Shown piece by piece: positions 48,085 to 57,673 of a stretch of DNA of 64,000 nucleotides. Source of the stretch: an uncultured Pelosinus sp. (lineage in GTDB: Bacteria > Bacillota > Negativicutes > Sporomusales > Acetonemataceae). The notes beneath the pieces were generated by a model that saw only the letters and a list, made by a program, of their open reading frames with translations, was not told the origin of the DNA and did no database searches. A program made the translations under genes and the position numbers. The stretch lies in NCBI GenBank assembly GCA_900542835.1, contig UQPB01000002.1:104513-168512 (forward strand). Reading direction: 5' to 3'. Numbering within the stretch: the stretch's first letter is position 1; each line of letters opens with the position of its first letter.

Positions 48085-49406
48085 CCCCTTACCATCCGGG
48101 CGATGAAGAAGCCGTCGACGCCGTCAAGGTGCGGCCACAACTGCACCAAGTCTTGCTGACGCGGCGAAGGCAGCCGGCTGCCGGCTGCTTGCAGTGAAAA
48201 CTGCGGATTAGCGGTTAAAAAACGTTTGACAACGCACTCATTTTCCTCCGGCTCGGTGGTACAGGTGCTGTATACCAGTATGCCGCCCGGCTTTACGCAT
48301 AAAGACGCATCAGCCAGAATTGCCGCTTGCAGTTGCGGCAGTTCGCGAAGCTGTGTTTCGTTCTTGCGCCAGCGTGAATCCGGCTTGCGACGGAGAACGC
48401 CCAGACCCGAGCAGGGCGCGTCGACCAGCACCCTGTCGGCTTTGCCGGCAAATTGCCCGGACAAAGCGGTTGCGTCGGCCGCCAGTGTACGAATGCAGCT
48501 AATGCCCAGCCTGGCGGCATTTTCGTTAAGTAAAGCTATTTTATGGTCAAATAAATCGACAGCAAGGATCTGCCCCTGATTGTGCATCAACGCCGCCAGG
48601 TGAGTGCTTTTACCACCTGGAGCGGCACAGGCGTCAATAATGAATTCGCCCGGGCGGGGATCCATGACATGCGCTACCAGCATCGAACTCTCATCCTGTA
48701 CCTGGAACAGGCCTTGTTTTAGCGATGCCAGCGAACCCAGCGACGGATATTCGCGGCAAACAATCCCTTCCGGCGTCCATAAACTGGGGGCGGCGGTCAC
48801 TCCCTCCTCCCCCAGTCTGTTCAGCAACTCCTGTCGCGTTGTTTTCAGTGTATTCGTCCGCAGCGATAATAGCGGCGTTTGATTATTTGCCGCCAGCAGT
48901 TGCTCCGCCGCATCGGTTCCCAGCCGCTTCAGCCAGCGGTCAACCAGCCATTGCGGATGGAAATAGGTTAGAGCCAGATGCCGCGCCGGATCCGACTCCC
49001 GGTCCGGATAAGCGGCCTTTTCCGGTTGGCGGGCGGCACTGCGCAGCACTGCGTTGACAAATTTAGCCGTACCGGCATGGCCGTACTTTTTCGCCAGTTC
49101 CACTGCCTGGTTGCAGGCGGCTGAGGCCGGAACCCGGTTGAGGAAAAACAACTGATAAAGCCCCAGCCGCAATATATTGCGGATCATTGGCGGCATTTTT
49201 GCCGGCGGCCGGTCGGCGTAAGCGGATAAAATCCAATCCAGCGTGCCCCAGGTCTTCACCGTTCCATAGACAAGCTCGGTCAGAAAGCGGCGATCCTGGT
49301 CGGATAAGCTATGGCGGTTGATCATATGGGCCAAGGCGATATTCGCGTAGGCCTGTTTGACATCCACATCATGGATAATCTGCAAGGCAAGTTGCCGTAT
49401 ATTCAT
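48081..49406 (-). CDS. rsmB: 16S rRNA (cytosine-967) C5-methyltransferase RsmB
   Basis: This is a 441-residue protein with an N-terminal NusB-like helical domain (1-140) and a C-terminal methyltransferase domain. Motifs are DACAAPGGKSTHLA for SAM, DAPCSGLGVLRRKPD with the release Cys and VYSTCTTEPEENE with the catalytic Cys. It overlaps both neighbours by 4 nt. Confidence 0.96.
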   Translation of the reverse strand: MNIRQLALQIIHDVDVKQAYANIALAHMINRHSLSDQDRRFLTELVYGTVKTWGTLDWILSAYADRPPAKMPPMIRNILRLGLYQLFFLNRVPASAACNQAVELAKKYGHAGTAKFVNAVLRSAARQPEKAAYPDRESDPARHLALTYFHPQWLVDRWLKRLGTDAAEQLLAANNQTPLLSLRTNTLKTTRQELLNRLGEEGVTAAPSLWTPEGIVCREYPSLGSLASLKQGLFQVQDESSMLVAHVMDPRPGEFIIDACAAPGGKSTHLAALMHNQGQILAVDLFDHKIALLNENAARLGISCIRTLAADATALSGQFAGKADRVLVDAPCSGLGVLRRKPDSRWRKNETQLRELPQLQAAILADASLCVKPGGILVYSTCTTEPEENECVVKRFLTANPQFSLQAAGSRLPSPRQQDLVQLWPHLDGVDGFFIARMVRG

Positions 49407-50194
49407 CGTTTCTCCTGTATATCCGGCTGAGCCGGGAGTAAAAAGCTGTCGATAGCCGTTTCAACTTGCTGAATGCTGACACGGGTATTGCAGCAAGGCC
49501 CGTGGGGGCGTTCATTGAGCACGCCGACAACCGGCAGCGGAAAGGTATCCTGAATACCGCTGGTCAGGTCGCGCTCACAGGCAATTGCCAGCACCGCCTT
49601 CGGGCGCAGCCGCTTAACAACCTGACGGGCTAACGTACCGCCATTGACGATGGCCAGATGTACGCCTTTGGCTTCTGTCAGCGCGACCAGTTCGCCAACG
49701 GGGCAGGCGCCGCAGCGCTTGCAGTTGTTTACAGTCTGTGTAATCTTATGCGGGCAGGTATCGAGCTGGATGCAGTGAGGCGACAAGACCAGCAGCTGTT
49801 CCGGCTTGATCCGGATCTGCTTGCTTTTGACCAAATGATTGCTGACCTCAATAAATGAACGTTCGACCCGCTCTTTGTCGATGTCAAACAGCTTGCCGAG
49901 CATAATTGCCAGCGGAAACAGCAAATTAATGGCCGACCAGGCCAGCCCCTGGAAAAATCCCGGTGCCGGCAAGCCGATAATCGCCAGAATGATTCCGGCA
50001 AAACCGACCGTGATTGTAACCACAATGGCAGCGAGAATCCCTCCCAGAATCAGCGGCAGGTAGGCGCTGATATTGGCCAGGCCGGGAAAGCTGACTTTCC
50101 AGATGCCGTAAGTGGATAAGCCGGCCAGCAGCAAGCTGGCAAGCGTCAGAGCCAGAAATAGTCGTTTTTTCGGTCTGGCAACTGCATCAAACAT
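49403..50194 (-). CDS. DUF116 family membrane protein
   Basis: This 263-residue protein has two or three hydrophobic segments within residues 10-110 and a cytoplasmic cysteine-rich domain: CIQLDTCPHKI, CKRCGACPVGEL, ACERDLTSGI and HGPCCNTRVS. This matches DUF116. The cysteines could hold a metal or cluster. It lies between fmt and rsmB, as in many Clostridia and Negativicutes. The function is not established. Confidence 0.9.
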   Translation of the reverse strand: MFDAVARPKKRLFLALTLASLLLAGLSTYGIWKVSFPGLANISAYLPLILGGILAAIVVTITVGFAGIILAIIGLPAPGFFQGLAWSAINLLFPLAIMLGKLFDIDKERVERSFIEVSNHLVKSKQIRIKPEQLLVLSPHCIQLDTCPHKITQTVNNCKRCGACPVGELVALTEAKGVHLAIVNGGTLARQVVKRLRPKAVLAIACERDLTSGIQDTFPLPVVGVLNERPHGPCCNTRVSIQQVETAIDSFLLPAQPDIQEKR

Positions 50195-50204
50195 ACTATC
50201 ACCT

Positions 50205-51140
50205 CTATGTCAGGGTATCGTCAATAACCAGGCAGTAGCCATTCGCACAGTCGCGGGCGTTCATCCGCTGACGGCATTCCGGCTGCAGCTCCAGCAATTC
50301 CACCGCTCCGTCGCCGGTTTCAACAATAACCCCTTCAGCAGTCAGCGCGTGGATACGGCCGGGCCGGGTATCGGTCTGCGGCGGCAGTATGGTCAGACGG
50401 GAACGGCATAGTTTCAGTACTTTGCCGCGATGAAGACAATAAGCGCCAGGCCAGGGACAGAGACCGCGGATACGGTTATGAACAGCCTGTGCCGGCTGCG
50501 TCCAGTCAATCCGCTCAAGCTCGCGCGTCAGCAGCGGCGCATAGGTTGACGCCGCATGATCCTGCGGCGTCCGGGGGGCTTGTCCGGTCTCAAGCAGCCG
50601 CAATGTCTGTTCCAGCAGTTCCGCACCAATAAGTTTCAAGCGATCATGCAGCATGCCGGTTGTCTCATCAGGATCAATGGCGGTTTCCGCTTTTAGTATC
50701 ATATCGCCGCTATCCAGGCCGACATCCATATGCATGGTTGTCACCCCTGTCATCTGTTCCCCCTTGATAATCGCCCAGTGAATCGGCGCCGCCCCCCGGT
50801 AATGCGGCAGCAGCGAGGCATGAAGGTTGATGCAGCCGAAATCAGGCAGGTCGAGAATCGTTTTAGGCAGAATTTGTCCGTAAGCGACAACAATGATAAC
50901 CGACGGCTTCAGACGCTGCAGGTCTTGCAGAAAAGCCGGGTCTTTGACTTTGCCCGGCTGCAGGACAGGAATATTGCCGTCAAGCGCCGCCTGCTTGACC
51001 GGAGACGGACATAGCTTGCGGCCGCGGCCCCGCGGCCGGTCAGGCTGGGTGACGACGGCGGCAATTTCGTGTCCGGCCCGGATCAATGCCTGCAGGCTGG
51101 GAACGGCGAAATCGGGCGTACCCATAAACACAATGCGCAT
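50205..51140 (-). CDS. fmt: Methionyl-tRNA formyltransferase
   Basis: This 311-residue enzyme formylates initiator Met-tRNA with 10-formyl-THF. It starts MRIVFMGTPDFAVPSL and has CINLHASLLPHYRGAAPIH with the catalytic residues and GVTTMHMDVGLDSGDM. ATG 51140 follows def by 1 nt. The open frame extends upstream into def but without support. Confidence 0.97.
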   Translation of the reverse strand: MRIVFMGTPDFAVPSLQALIRAGHEIAAVVTQPDRPRGRGRKLCPSPVKQAALDGNIPVLQPGKVKDPAFLQDLQRLKPSVIIVVAYGQILPKTILDLPDFGCINLHASLLPHYRGAAPIHWAIIKGEQMTGVTTMHMDVGLDSGDMILKAETAIDPDETTGMLHDRLKLIGAELLEQTLRLLETGQAPRTPQDHAASTYAPLLTRELERIDWTQPAQAVHNRIRGLCPWPGAYCLHRGKVLKLCRSRLTILPPQTDTRPGRIHALTAEGVIVETGDGAVELLELQPECRQRMNARDCANGYCLVIDDTLT

Positions 51141-51141
51141 G

Positions 51142-51600
51142 CTACTTACTCCCTTTATAAATACTGCTGGAACGCTCAATAAACAAGATGCCCTCCAGGT
51201 GGTCGATTTCGTGCTGCAACGCTCTCGCCAGCAAGCCTTCCGCTCTAATCCGCACAGGCTTGCCATGACGGTCAAGTCCGTCAACAGTTACCTGGCTGGC
51301 ACGCTCGACGTCGCCATAAACGCCGGGAACGCTTAAGCAGCCTTCCGTCGCGCATTCCAGTCCTTCACTGCTGCTAATAACCGGATTAATTAATTCGATT
51401 AATCCGGTGCCGACATCAATGACAATAATCCGCTGCGAAACGCCGATTTGCGGTGCCGCCAGGCCGACACCATCAGCCGTATACATCGTTTCCGCCATCG
51501 AGTCGAGCAGTGTCTTCAGCTTCTTTGTAATTTTTTCTACCGGTACCGCTTTCTGCTTAAGTACCGGATCGCCTGCTTTGCGTATATCCAATACAGCCAT
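51142..51600 (-). CDS. def: Peptide deformylase
   Basis: This 152-residue metalloprotease has all three motifs: GVGLAAPQIG, EGCLSVPG with the Cys ligand, and HEIDHLEG with the His ligands. It removes the N-formyl group that Fmt adds; the two genes are 1 nt apart. Confidence 0.97.
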   Translation of the reverse strand: MAVLDIRKAGDPVLKQKAVPVEKITKKLKTLLDSMAETMYTADGVGLAAPQIGVSQRIIVIDVGTGLIELINPVISSSEGLECATEGCLSVPGVYGDVERASQVTVDGLDRHGKPVRIRAEGLLARALQHEIDHLEGILFIERSSSIYKGSK

Positions 51601-51717
51601 TAGGGCCTCACTTTCCTTTGGAAAATAGGATTTATCTCTATTTTACCCTGATTTACCGAGAAAGGCAAATGCTTGCAGGCCTGCCGCCGGACCGCGGCGC
51701 CTGCTGACGCGACTGGC

Positions 51718-54117
51718 TTACAACATATTGTAAGGATCAATGTCGACAATTATTCCGGTTTTAATGGCCGGCAGCAAAGCGGCCAGTTTTTGCCTGACCG
51801 GCTTGGTCGAACGGCATTTAATCAGCAAGGTAATGCGAAAAACATCCTTGAGCTTAGCAATCGCAGCCGGAAACGGTCCCAGTACCTCGGCCGTCTCGCT
51901 GCTAAGCGAGCTTCTCAGCGCAGCAGCCAGTGATTCCGCATCGCGGCGGGCAGCAGCCTCGTCTTCCGCCGCCACTGTGCAGCGAATCAAACGGACAAAC
52001 GGCGGATAGTTCAGGATACGGCGAAATTCAATCTCTTCATCAAAAAACTGCCGGTAATTTTGTGCCGCTCCTGCCTGAACGGCGTAATGCTCGGGCGTAT
52101 AGGTCTGAACGACAACCGTTCCCGCCTTGTGGCCGCGGCCTGCTCTGCCTGACGCCTGGGTAATCAGTGAAAAGGTCTTCTCCGCCGCCCGGAAATCAGG
52201 CAGGTTCAGCGTCGTATCAGCTGCGAGAATGCCGACAGCGGTGACGTTGACAATATCATGCCCCTTGGCCACCATCTGCGTTCCCAGCAGCAAATCATAT
52301 TTGCCGGCGCTAAAATCCTTAAGGATCGCATCAGTTGCGAACCGGCCGCCGGTCGTGTCCCGATCCATTCTCAGAATTCGCGCCTGCGGCAGCAGTTTCT
52401 GCAATTCCTCCTCCGCTTTCTGGGTACCGGCACCGAAATAGCGGATATAGCGGCTTTCACATACCGGACAAATATCGGGTACGGCCTCCTGGCGCCGGCA
52501 ATAATGGCAGCGCAGGCTCTGCGTGTCGGTATGATACACGAGCGATACTGCGCAATGGCGGCAGCGCATCACGTGTCCGCATTCGCGGCAAAGCAAAAAG
52601 GTGGAATGGCCGCGACGGTTCAACAGCACGATAGCCTGCTCACCGCGGGCAACCGTCTGCTGCAGCAGTCCGGCCAGCCGCTCAGAAATGACGCTGCGCC
52701 GTCCCTGCGCCAATTCTTCCCTCATGTCGACAAGCTCCACCGCCGGCAGAGCTGCGCCGTCAGCCCGTGCGGTCAGCTGCAGCAGGGTATAGTGGCCGGA
52801 AAGCGCCAGTTGATAAGACTCCACCGAGGGAGTGGCACTGCCGAGCAGCAGGGTTGCCCCATCCAGTTCAGCCCGTTTTCTTGCCACCGAGCGGGCATGA
52901 TAACGGGGAGCTTCCTCCTGCTTATAGGTAAATTCATGTTCCTCATCGAGAATAATCAGGCCCGGATCGGCCAGAGGCGCAAAAATGGCCGACCTGGCGC
53001 CAATGACAATGCCCGCACCGTTCTCCCGCAGCCGCCGCCAGGCGTCATAGCGCTCCCGCAAGGACAGCTTGCTGTGAAAGACGACAATATCGCCGCCAAA
53101 GCGCTGCTTAAACCGGTCGACAATCTGACCGGTCAAAGCGATTTCCGGCACCAGCACAATGACCTGACGGCCGCGTCTGCGCGCTGCCGCCGCCGCGTTA
53201 AGATAAATTTCCGTTTTGCCGCTGCCGGTGATGCCGTGCAGTAGAAACGGCATAAACGTCTCGCTGTCAACCGCGGACTGAAGCTGTTCCAGACAGGCGG
53301 CTTGTTCGGCATTCAGAACATTGCCGGCAGCCGCGGTTAAGCCATAGTCTCGATAACTGTCAGCCAGCCGGGACACAAGCCGGCAGTCTATCTCGCCGCT
53401 TTGCAGCAGCCGCTGGGCGGCATCAGCTGATAAACCCAACGGCTTGAACTGCTCGCGGGTCAGACTTTTTTGTTCCAGCAGCGCCGCCAGCAGCTTTTGC
53501 TGCGCCGGCTTCTTATTATACGCAGACAATAATTCGCGTGTCAGCGCCGGATTAGCCAGACGGTATTCCTGAATCTGCCGGCATTGCTGGCGGCTGGCAG
53601 CCTGGCTATGCAGGACCAGCCGCTTTTGCCGCAGCAGCTTCTGCAGCCTGCCGGCAACAGCCGGGCCAAAGCGGCGCAATAGAGCATCTCTTGCCACCGG
53701 CTGCTTCTCCCTGATATAATCCAGAAGGTCATCCTCGGCTGGCGGCGGTTCCTCCGATAACGGGCCGCAGGCGGGCAGCGAATAGAATTGCTCAATTTTG
53801 ATTCCTTTTTTACCCGGCACGAACAATCGCAGCGCTTCCGCCAGACTGCAAAGGTACGAATCCGACAGCCAGCGGGCTAATTCCAGCATCGTCGGGTCAA
53901 ACCAGGGGAAATTATCCAGAACCGCTTTAACCGGCTTCAGACCGGCGCTATCGCCACTGCGGATCTCAATCAGAAAACCTTCTGCCTCCCGGCTGCCAAA
54001 GGGAACGATCACCCGCCAGCCCGGTGTTAAAAAATCCAGTTCGGCTGGCAGCGTATAGCTGAATGCCTGCTGCAAAGAGCGGGCAGGCAGGTTGATAATC
54101 ACATCGCCAATTCTCAT
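51718..54117 (-). CDS. priA: Primosomal replication restart helicase PriA
   Basis: This is a 799-residue helicase. The N-terminal DNA-binding domain covers about 1-110. Walker A is GITGSGKTEIY, Walker B LDEEHEFTYKQEEAPRYHA, and the zinc-binding insertion is CRECGHVMRCRHC, HTDTQSLRCHYC and CPVC. The C-terminal helicase motifs include QASGRAGRG. It restarts stalled forks. An imperfect hairpin (54137-54170) lies between its start codon and the upstream terminator. Confidence 0.96.
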   Translation of the reverse strand: MRIGDVIINLPARSLQQAFSYTLPAELDFLTPGWRVIVPFGSREAEGFLIEIRSGDSAGLKPVKAVLDNFPWFDPTMLELARWLSDSYLCSLAEALRLFVPGKKGIKIEQFYSLPACGPLSEEPPPAEDDLLDYIREKQPVARDALLRRFGPAVAGRLQKLLRQKRLVLHSQAASRQQCRQIQEYRLANPALTRELLSAYNKKPAQQKLLAALLEQKSLTREQFKPLGLSADAAQRLLQSGEIDCRLVSRLADSYRDYGLTAAAGNVLNAEQAACLEQLQSAVDSETFMPFLLHGITGSGKTEIYLNAAAAARRRGRQVIVLVPEIALTGQIVDRFKQRFGGDIVVFHSKLSLRERYDAWRRLRENGAGIVIGARSAIFAPLADPGLIILDEEHEFTYKQEEAPRYHARSVARKRAELDGATLLLGSATPSVESYQLALSGHYTLLQLTARADGAALPAVELVDMREELAQGRRSVISERLAGLLQQTVARGEQAIVLLNRRGHSTFLLCRECGHVMRCRHCAVSLVYHTDTQSLRCHYCRRQEAVPDICPVCESRYIRYFGAGTQKAEEELQKLLPQARILRMDRDTTGGRFATDAILKDFSAGKYDLLLGTQMVAKGHDIVNVTAVGILAADTTLNLPDFRAAEKTFSLITQASGRAGRGHKAGTVVVQTYTPEHYAVQAGAAQNYRQFFDEEIEFRRILNYPPFVRLIRCTVAAEDEAAARRDAESLAAALRSSLSSETAEVLGPFPAAIAKLKDVFRITLLIKCRSTKPVRQKLAALLPAIKTGIIVDIDPYNML

Positions 54118-54263
54118 GTTCAGTTCCTTTGCTTAAGTAAGTACTGATTACTAACCGGTTCAGCACTTACCGAAAAAATACTATGTTAGTAGATTGGCTA
54201 AGTGAGGGAAAAATCCTGCCTCCATATCCATTTCTGTCGAAACAGGTTGAAATAACACGAATG

Positions 54264-54298
54264 AAAACGAGGGAACTCTTACAAAGAGCTCCCTCGTT
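54264..54298 (-). terminator. Intrinsic terminator after the small gene at 54304
   Basis: On the minus strand CGAGGGAGCTCTT (54296-54284) pairs with 54280-54268, with one wobble, followed by TTTTC. It ends the HMA-protein/small-protein unit and precedes priA. Confidence 0.8.
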
Positions 54299-54303
54299 CC
54301 TTG

Positions 54304-54471
54304 TCAGCACAGCCGTTCTATCTCAGGCTGCAAGCATTCACGCAGCGGATCATCTTCCAGACAGCAGGCAGAAAATGGGCAGCTATCCCATTCGTCTGTT
54401 TCCGGCGGCGGCAAACGCCGGTAAATATGTCTGACCTGCCGTTTCCCTGACGGCTTAAACCGCATCGGCAT
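54304..54471 (-). CDS. Small cysteine-containing hypothetical protein
   Basis: This is a 55-residue protein with a basic start (MPMRFKPSGKRQVRHIYRR) and four Cys in CPFSACC and ECL. ATG 54471 has GAGGGAG 8 nt upstream and lies 4 nt after the stop of the HMA-domain gene. A terminator follows. No family is recognised; the ribosome site and tight spacing argue that it is translated. Confidence 0.55.
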   Translation of the reverse strand: MPMRFKPSGKRQVRHIYRRLPPPETDEWDSCPFSACCLEDDPLRECLQPEIERLC

Positions 54472-54475
54472 AAAA

Positions 54476-54706
54476 TCAGCTCCCTCTGATTGAATAGCCA
54501 AGTGTCTGCAGCGTTTCCTCAATATGGTCGCTTGTAACCTGCTGTAAATCATACTCTACAGCTACCTGCTTGTTCGCCTGATCTACATTGACGTGACTTA
54601 CGCCGTCCAGATGCGACAACGTTTGTTCAATGCGGTCAACACAATGCTCACCCATCAGACCGCCGATCCGGTAGATGGAATTGGTGGCCCTGCTGCGCAT
54701 ATTCAT
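54476..54706 (-). CDS. Small HMA-domain (CopZ-like) protein with one metal cysteine
   Basis: This 76-residue protein has the ferredoxin-like HMA pattern (IGGLMGEHCVDRIEQTLSHL, VNVDQANKQVAVEYD, TLGYSIRGS). The usual metal motif MxCxxC reads LMGEHC, so only the second Cys remains. The start is uncertain: AGGAGG lies 13 nt before ATG 54706, and ATG 54730 is upstream of that site. It may bind metal weakly, dimerise, or have another role. Confidence 0.7.
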   Translation of the reverse strand: MNMRSRATNSIYRIGGLMGEHCVDRIEQTLSHLDGVSHVNVDQANKQVAVEYDLQQVTSDHIEETLQTLGYSIRGS

Positions 54707-54755
54707 CGCCTGTCGCTGTCCTCCTTTCATTGAGCGCTCAGTAGCGTCTAAACAT

Positions 54756-54787
54756 AAAGGACGATACTAATTGTAGTATCGTCCTTT
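54756..54787 (-). terminator. Intrinsic terminator of metK
   Basis: A perfect 14-bp stem (54787-54774 with 54769-54756 on the minus strand) with a 4-nt loop follows the metK stop by about 20 nt. The stem ends in CCTTT and is followed by ATGTTT. Confidence 0.8.
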
Positions 54788-54805
54788 TCGGTAATCTTAT
54801 GAATC

Positions 54806-55990
54806 TTACTTAAGGCCTGCCGCCGTGCGCAATATTGCCGCTTTATCCGTTTTCTCCCAGGGAAGATCGACATCAGCGCGGCCAAAATGACCGTAGGCAG
54901 CAGTTTGGCGGTAAATCGGCCGCCGCAAGTCAAGCGCTTGAATAATCGCAGCCGGCCGCAGATCAAAATGCTGTTGAATCAGCTCGGCAATTTTGGCTTC
55001 GTCAATTTTGGCAGTGCCGAAGGTCTCCACCAGCACCGAAACCGGTTTGGCAATACCGATGGCATAAGCAAGCTGAATTTCGCATTTATCGGCCAGACCG
55101 GCGGCCACGACGTTTTTGGCGACATAACGGGCGGCATAAGCAGCCGAACGGTCAACTTTTGTTGGATCCTTGCCGGAAAAAGCGCCGCCGCCATGGCGGG
55201 CCATGCCGCCGTAAGTATCGACAATAATCTTGCGGCCAGTCAGGCCGGAATCGCCCTGTGGCCCGCCGACAACGAAGCGGCCGGTCGGATTGATATAGTA
55301 TTTCGTCTGTTCATCAAGTAAAGCGGCCGGAATAATCGGCTGGATGACATGTTCGATGATATCGCTCTTGATCTGCGCGCTCGATGCATCCGGGCTGTGT
55401 TGCGAGGAAATAACAACCGTGTCGACACGGACCGGTTTGTCGCCCTCATATTCGACAGTAACCTGGGTTTTGCCATCGGGACGCAGGTAGCTCATCAGAC
55501 CGCTTCTACGGACAAAGGCCAGCCGCTGCGCCAGCTTATGCGCCAAAGAAATCGGCAGCGGCATATAGTCGGCAGTTTCATTGGTAGCAAAGCCGAACAT
55601 CATTCCCTGATCACCGGCGCCGATTGCCTCCAAAGTTTCCGTCTCACCGGTTTTCGCCTCAAGGGACTGATCGACGCCGAGGGCGATATCCGCCGACTGT
55701 TCGTCAATTGAAGTGATAACACCGCAGGTTTCGCTGTCAAATCCATATTTGGCGCGGGTGTAGCCAATATCGCGAATGGTCTGACGGACAATTTTCGGGA
55801 TATCGACATAGCAGTTCGTGGTAATTTCACCGACAACATGTACCAGCCCGGTCGTAATCAGGGTCTCGCAGGCAACACGAGCGTAAGGATCGTTGGCAAT
55901 GATCGCGTCAAGCACGCTGTCGGAAATTTGGTCGGCAATTTTATCGGGATGCCCTTCCGTTACCGATTCGGAAGTAAAAAGTCTCCGCAT
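54806..55990 (-). CDS. metK: S-adenosylmethionine synthetase
   Basis: This is a 394-residue enzyme making SAM from methionine and ATP. It has TSESVTEGHPDKIADQ, GAGDQGMMFGFA and the phosphate loop GGGAFSGKDPTKVDRS. ATG 55990 is the family start; the frame is open upstream into the riboswitch terminator. It is under a SAM-I riboswitch and supplies the SAM whose by-products are recycled by the operon at 1199. Confidence 0.98.
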   Translation of the reverse strand: MRRLFTSESVTEGHPDKIADQISDSVLDAIIANDPYARVACETLITTGLVHVVGEITTNCYVDIPKIVRQTIRDIGYTRAKYGFDSETCGVITSIDEQSADIALGVDQSLEAKTGETETLEAIGAGDQGMMFGFATNETADYMPLPISLAHKLAQRLAFVRRSGLMSYLRPDGKTQVTVEYEGDKPVRVDTVVISSQHSPDASSAQIKSDIIEHVIQPIIPAALLDEQTKYYINPTGRFVVGGPQGDSGLTGRKIIVDTYGGMARHGGGAFSGKDPTKVDRSAAYAARYVAKNVVAAGLADKCEIQLAYAIGIAKPVSVLVETFGTAKIDEAKIAELIQQHFDLRPAAIIQALDLRRPIYRQTAAYGHFGRADVDLPWEKTDKAAILRTAAGLK

Positions 55991-56022
55991 AATTTTTCCT
56001 CCTGACTGTTTAATCGAGCAAA

Positions 56023-56160
56023 AAAAAACTCCCGCAAGGGAGAGTTGCATTCGCTCCCATCTTGCGGCTCCGCCGCCGGAATTGGCACCGTTTTGAGTAA
56101 CTCAAATGGTTGCCGCGGTTTCATCGGGCCTGTCCCTCCACCAACTCTTGATGAGTATGA
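56023..56160 (-). promoter_or_regulatory. SAM-I (S-box) riboswitch with terminator before metK
   Basis: On the minus strand the S-box core is clear: CTCATCAAGAGTTGGTGGAG, GGACAGGCCCGATGAAACC, CGGCAACC, then GGTGCCAATTCC and GATGGGAG. The terminator ACTCCC-TTGC-GGGAGTTTTTTTT (56045-56021) follows. High SAM should terminate metK transcription. Confidence 0.97.
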
Positions 56161-56218
56161 TTATGAATTTTTCACCATCATTATTTTACGAAATCAGCAC
56201 AGAAAAAGCAACGTTTTT

Positions 56219-57442
56219 TTACACTATATTTGCGTCGGACTGTTTTTGTGACTCAAACAGCGTAATAATTTTTCGCAGCAACAGCTGCGCCACTGCCTCT
56301 TTCGACAATAGCGGCAGATCCTCAGTCCCGCCGTCTTTAAATATCAGCTTGACTTGATTCGTATCGGTATTAAAACCCGCTCCGGGAGCGGTTACGTCAT
56401 TGGCGACAATCATATCCAAATTTTTGCGCTCAAGCTTTTCGCGGGCATATCGCAGCAAATCCCTGGTCTCGGCCGCAAAACCGACCAAAAACTGCTGCCG
56501 TTTCAAGCTGCCGAGCTCAGCCAAAATATCGGGGTTTTTTTCCAGTGTCAACTGCAGCTGGTTTTCTGTTTTTTTGATTTTATGATTTTCCGCTTGTTGA
56601 GGACGATAGTCGGCGACAGCGGCAGCTTTAATGACAATCGCGGCATCATCATACTCTGCGAGTACAGCCGCGCGCATTTCGGCGGCTGTCTCAACACAAA
56701 TACGGGTAACGCCCGATGGCGGCTGCAGCGAAACAGGCCCCGATATCAACACGACCTCGGCACCCATCCGAGCCGCAGCGGCGGCAATGGCGTAACCCAT
56801 TTTGCCACTGGAGCGATTGCCGATAAACCTCACCGGATCAATAGGCTCCCGCGTCCCGCCGGCGGTGACAAGAATCTTTTTACCCCTGAGCAGCAGCTGA
56901 TTAGCAAACAGATCCACAATCGCCTCGACGATTTTTACCGGCGCTGCCAGACGGCCCGGTCCCTCTGTCCCGCAGGCCAGCGGGCCGGCTTCCGGATCAA
57001 CGAAGCGGCAGCCTAATTCAGCCAGTTTATGTAAGTTGACCTGTACGACCGGATTCAGATACATGTTGGTATTCATTGCCGGCGCCAGCAGCAGCGGCGC
57101 TTTCGTCGCCATCACTGTGGTTGAAAGCATGTCATCGGCAATGCCATTGGCCAGTTTGCCAATTATATTGGCTGTCGCCGGAGCGATAACCACGACATCC
57201 GCCAGTGTGGCCAGGGCAATATGCGCCACATGCCACTGCTTCGGCTCCTCCCACATACTGACGGCTACCGGGTTGCCGCTCATTTCACGAAACGTTAGCG
57301 GCGTAACAAACTGGGTGGCGCTATGGGTCATGATTACATGCACCGCGGCGCCGGCTTTTCTTAGCAGGCTGACAAGTTCAACAGCTTTATAGGCGGCAAT
57401 GCCGCCTGTGACGCCAATTACAACGTTTTTTCCCGCTAACAC
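56219..57442 (-). CDS. coaBC: Bifunctional phosphopantothenoylcysteine decarboxylase/synthase
   Basis: This is a 407-residue fusion for coenzyme A synthesis. The CoaC half is a flavoprotein with GVTGGIAAYKAVELV, the catalytic His in HVAHIALA, APAMNTNMY and the lid ACGTEGPGR. The CoaB half has TAGGTREPIDPVRFIGNRSSG, AAAVADYRP and KIKK. It is adjacent to rpoZ and gmk as in most Firmicutes. Confidence 0.97.
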   Translation of the reverse strand: MLAGKNVVIGVTGGIAAYKAVELVSLLRKAGAAVHVIMTHSATQFVTPLTFREMSGNPVAVSMWEEPKQWHVAHIALATLADVVVIAPATANIIGKLANGIADDMLSTTVMATKAPLLLAPAMNTNMYLNPVVQVNLHKLAELGCRFVDPEAGPLACGTEGPGRLAAPVKIVEAIVDLFANQLLLRGKKILVTAGGTREPIDPVRFIGNRSSGKMGYAIAAAAARMGAEVVLISGPVSLQPPSGVTRICVETAAEMRAAVLAEYDDAAIVIKAAAVADYRPQQAENHKIKKTENQLQLTLEKNPDILAELGSLKRQQFLVGFAAETRDLLRYAREKLERKNLDMIVANDVTAPGAGFNTDTNQVKLIFKDGGTEDLPLLSKEAVAQLLLRKIITLFESQKQSDANIV

Positions 57443-57453
57443 TTGCCGCCCTC

Positions 57454-57660
57454 CTATTTAATGCCCACTTTTGTACGCTCATACGAAACGTGGTTTTGCA
57501 TAATCTCTTCCAGCGCTAACGTAACCGGCTTGTTGGACTTGCTTTCGACGGTGGCCGGACTGCCGGCGACAATTTCCCTTGCCCTTTTGGCAGTTAAGAC
57601 AACAAGCGTATATTTGCTGTCGACCTTATCGGTAATCATATCTAGCGAAGGATGAATCAT
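57454..57660 (-). CDS. rpoZ: RNA polymerase omega subunit
   Basis: This is a 68-residue omega subunit with SKYTLVVLTAKRAREI and the C-terminal KPVTLALEEI. ATG 57660 has GGGAGG 6 nt upstream; the longer open frame is read-through of gmk. Its position between gmk and coaBC is conserved. Confidence 0.95.
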   Translation of the reverse strand: MIHPSLDMITDKVDSKYTLVVLTAKRAREIVAGSPATVESKSNKPVTLALEEIMQNHVSYERTKVGIK

Positions 57661-57673
57661 CAGTCTACCTCCC

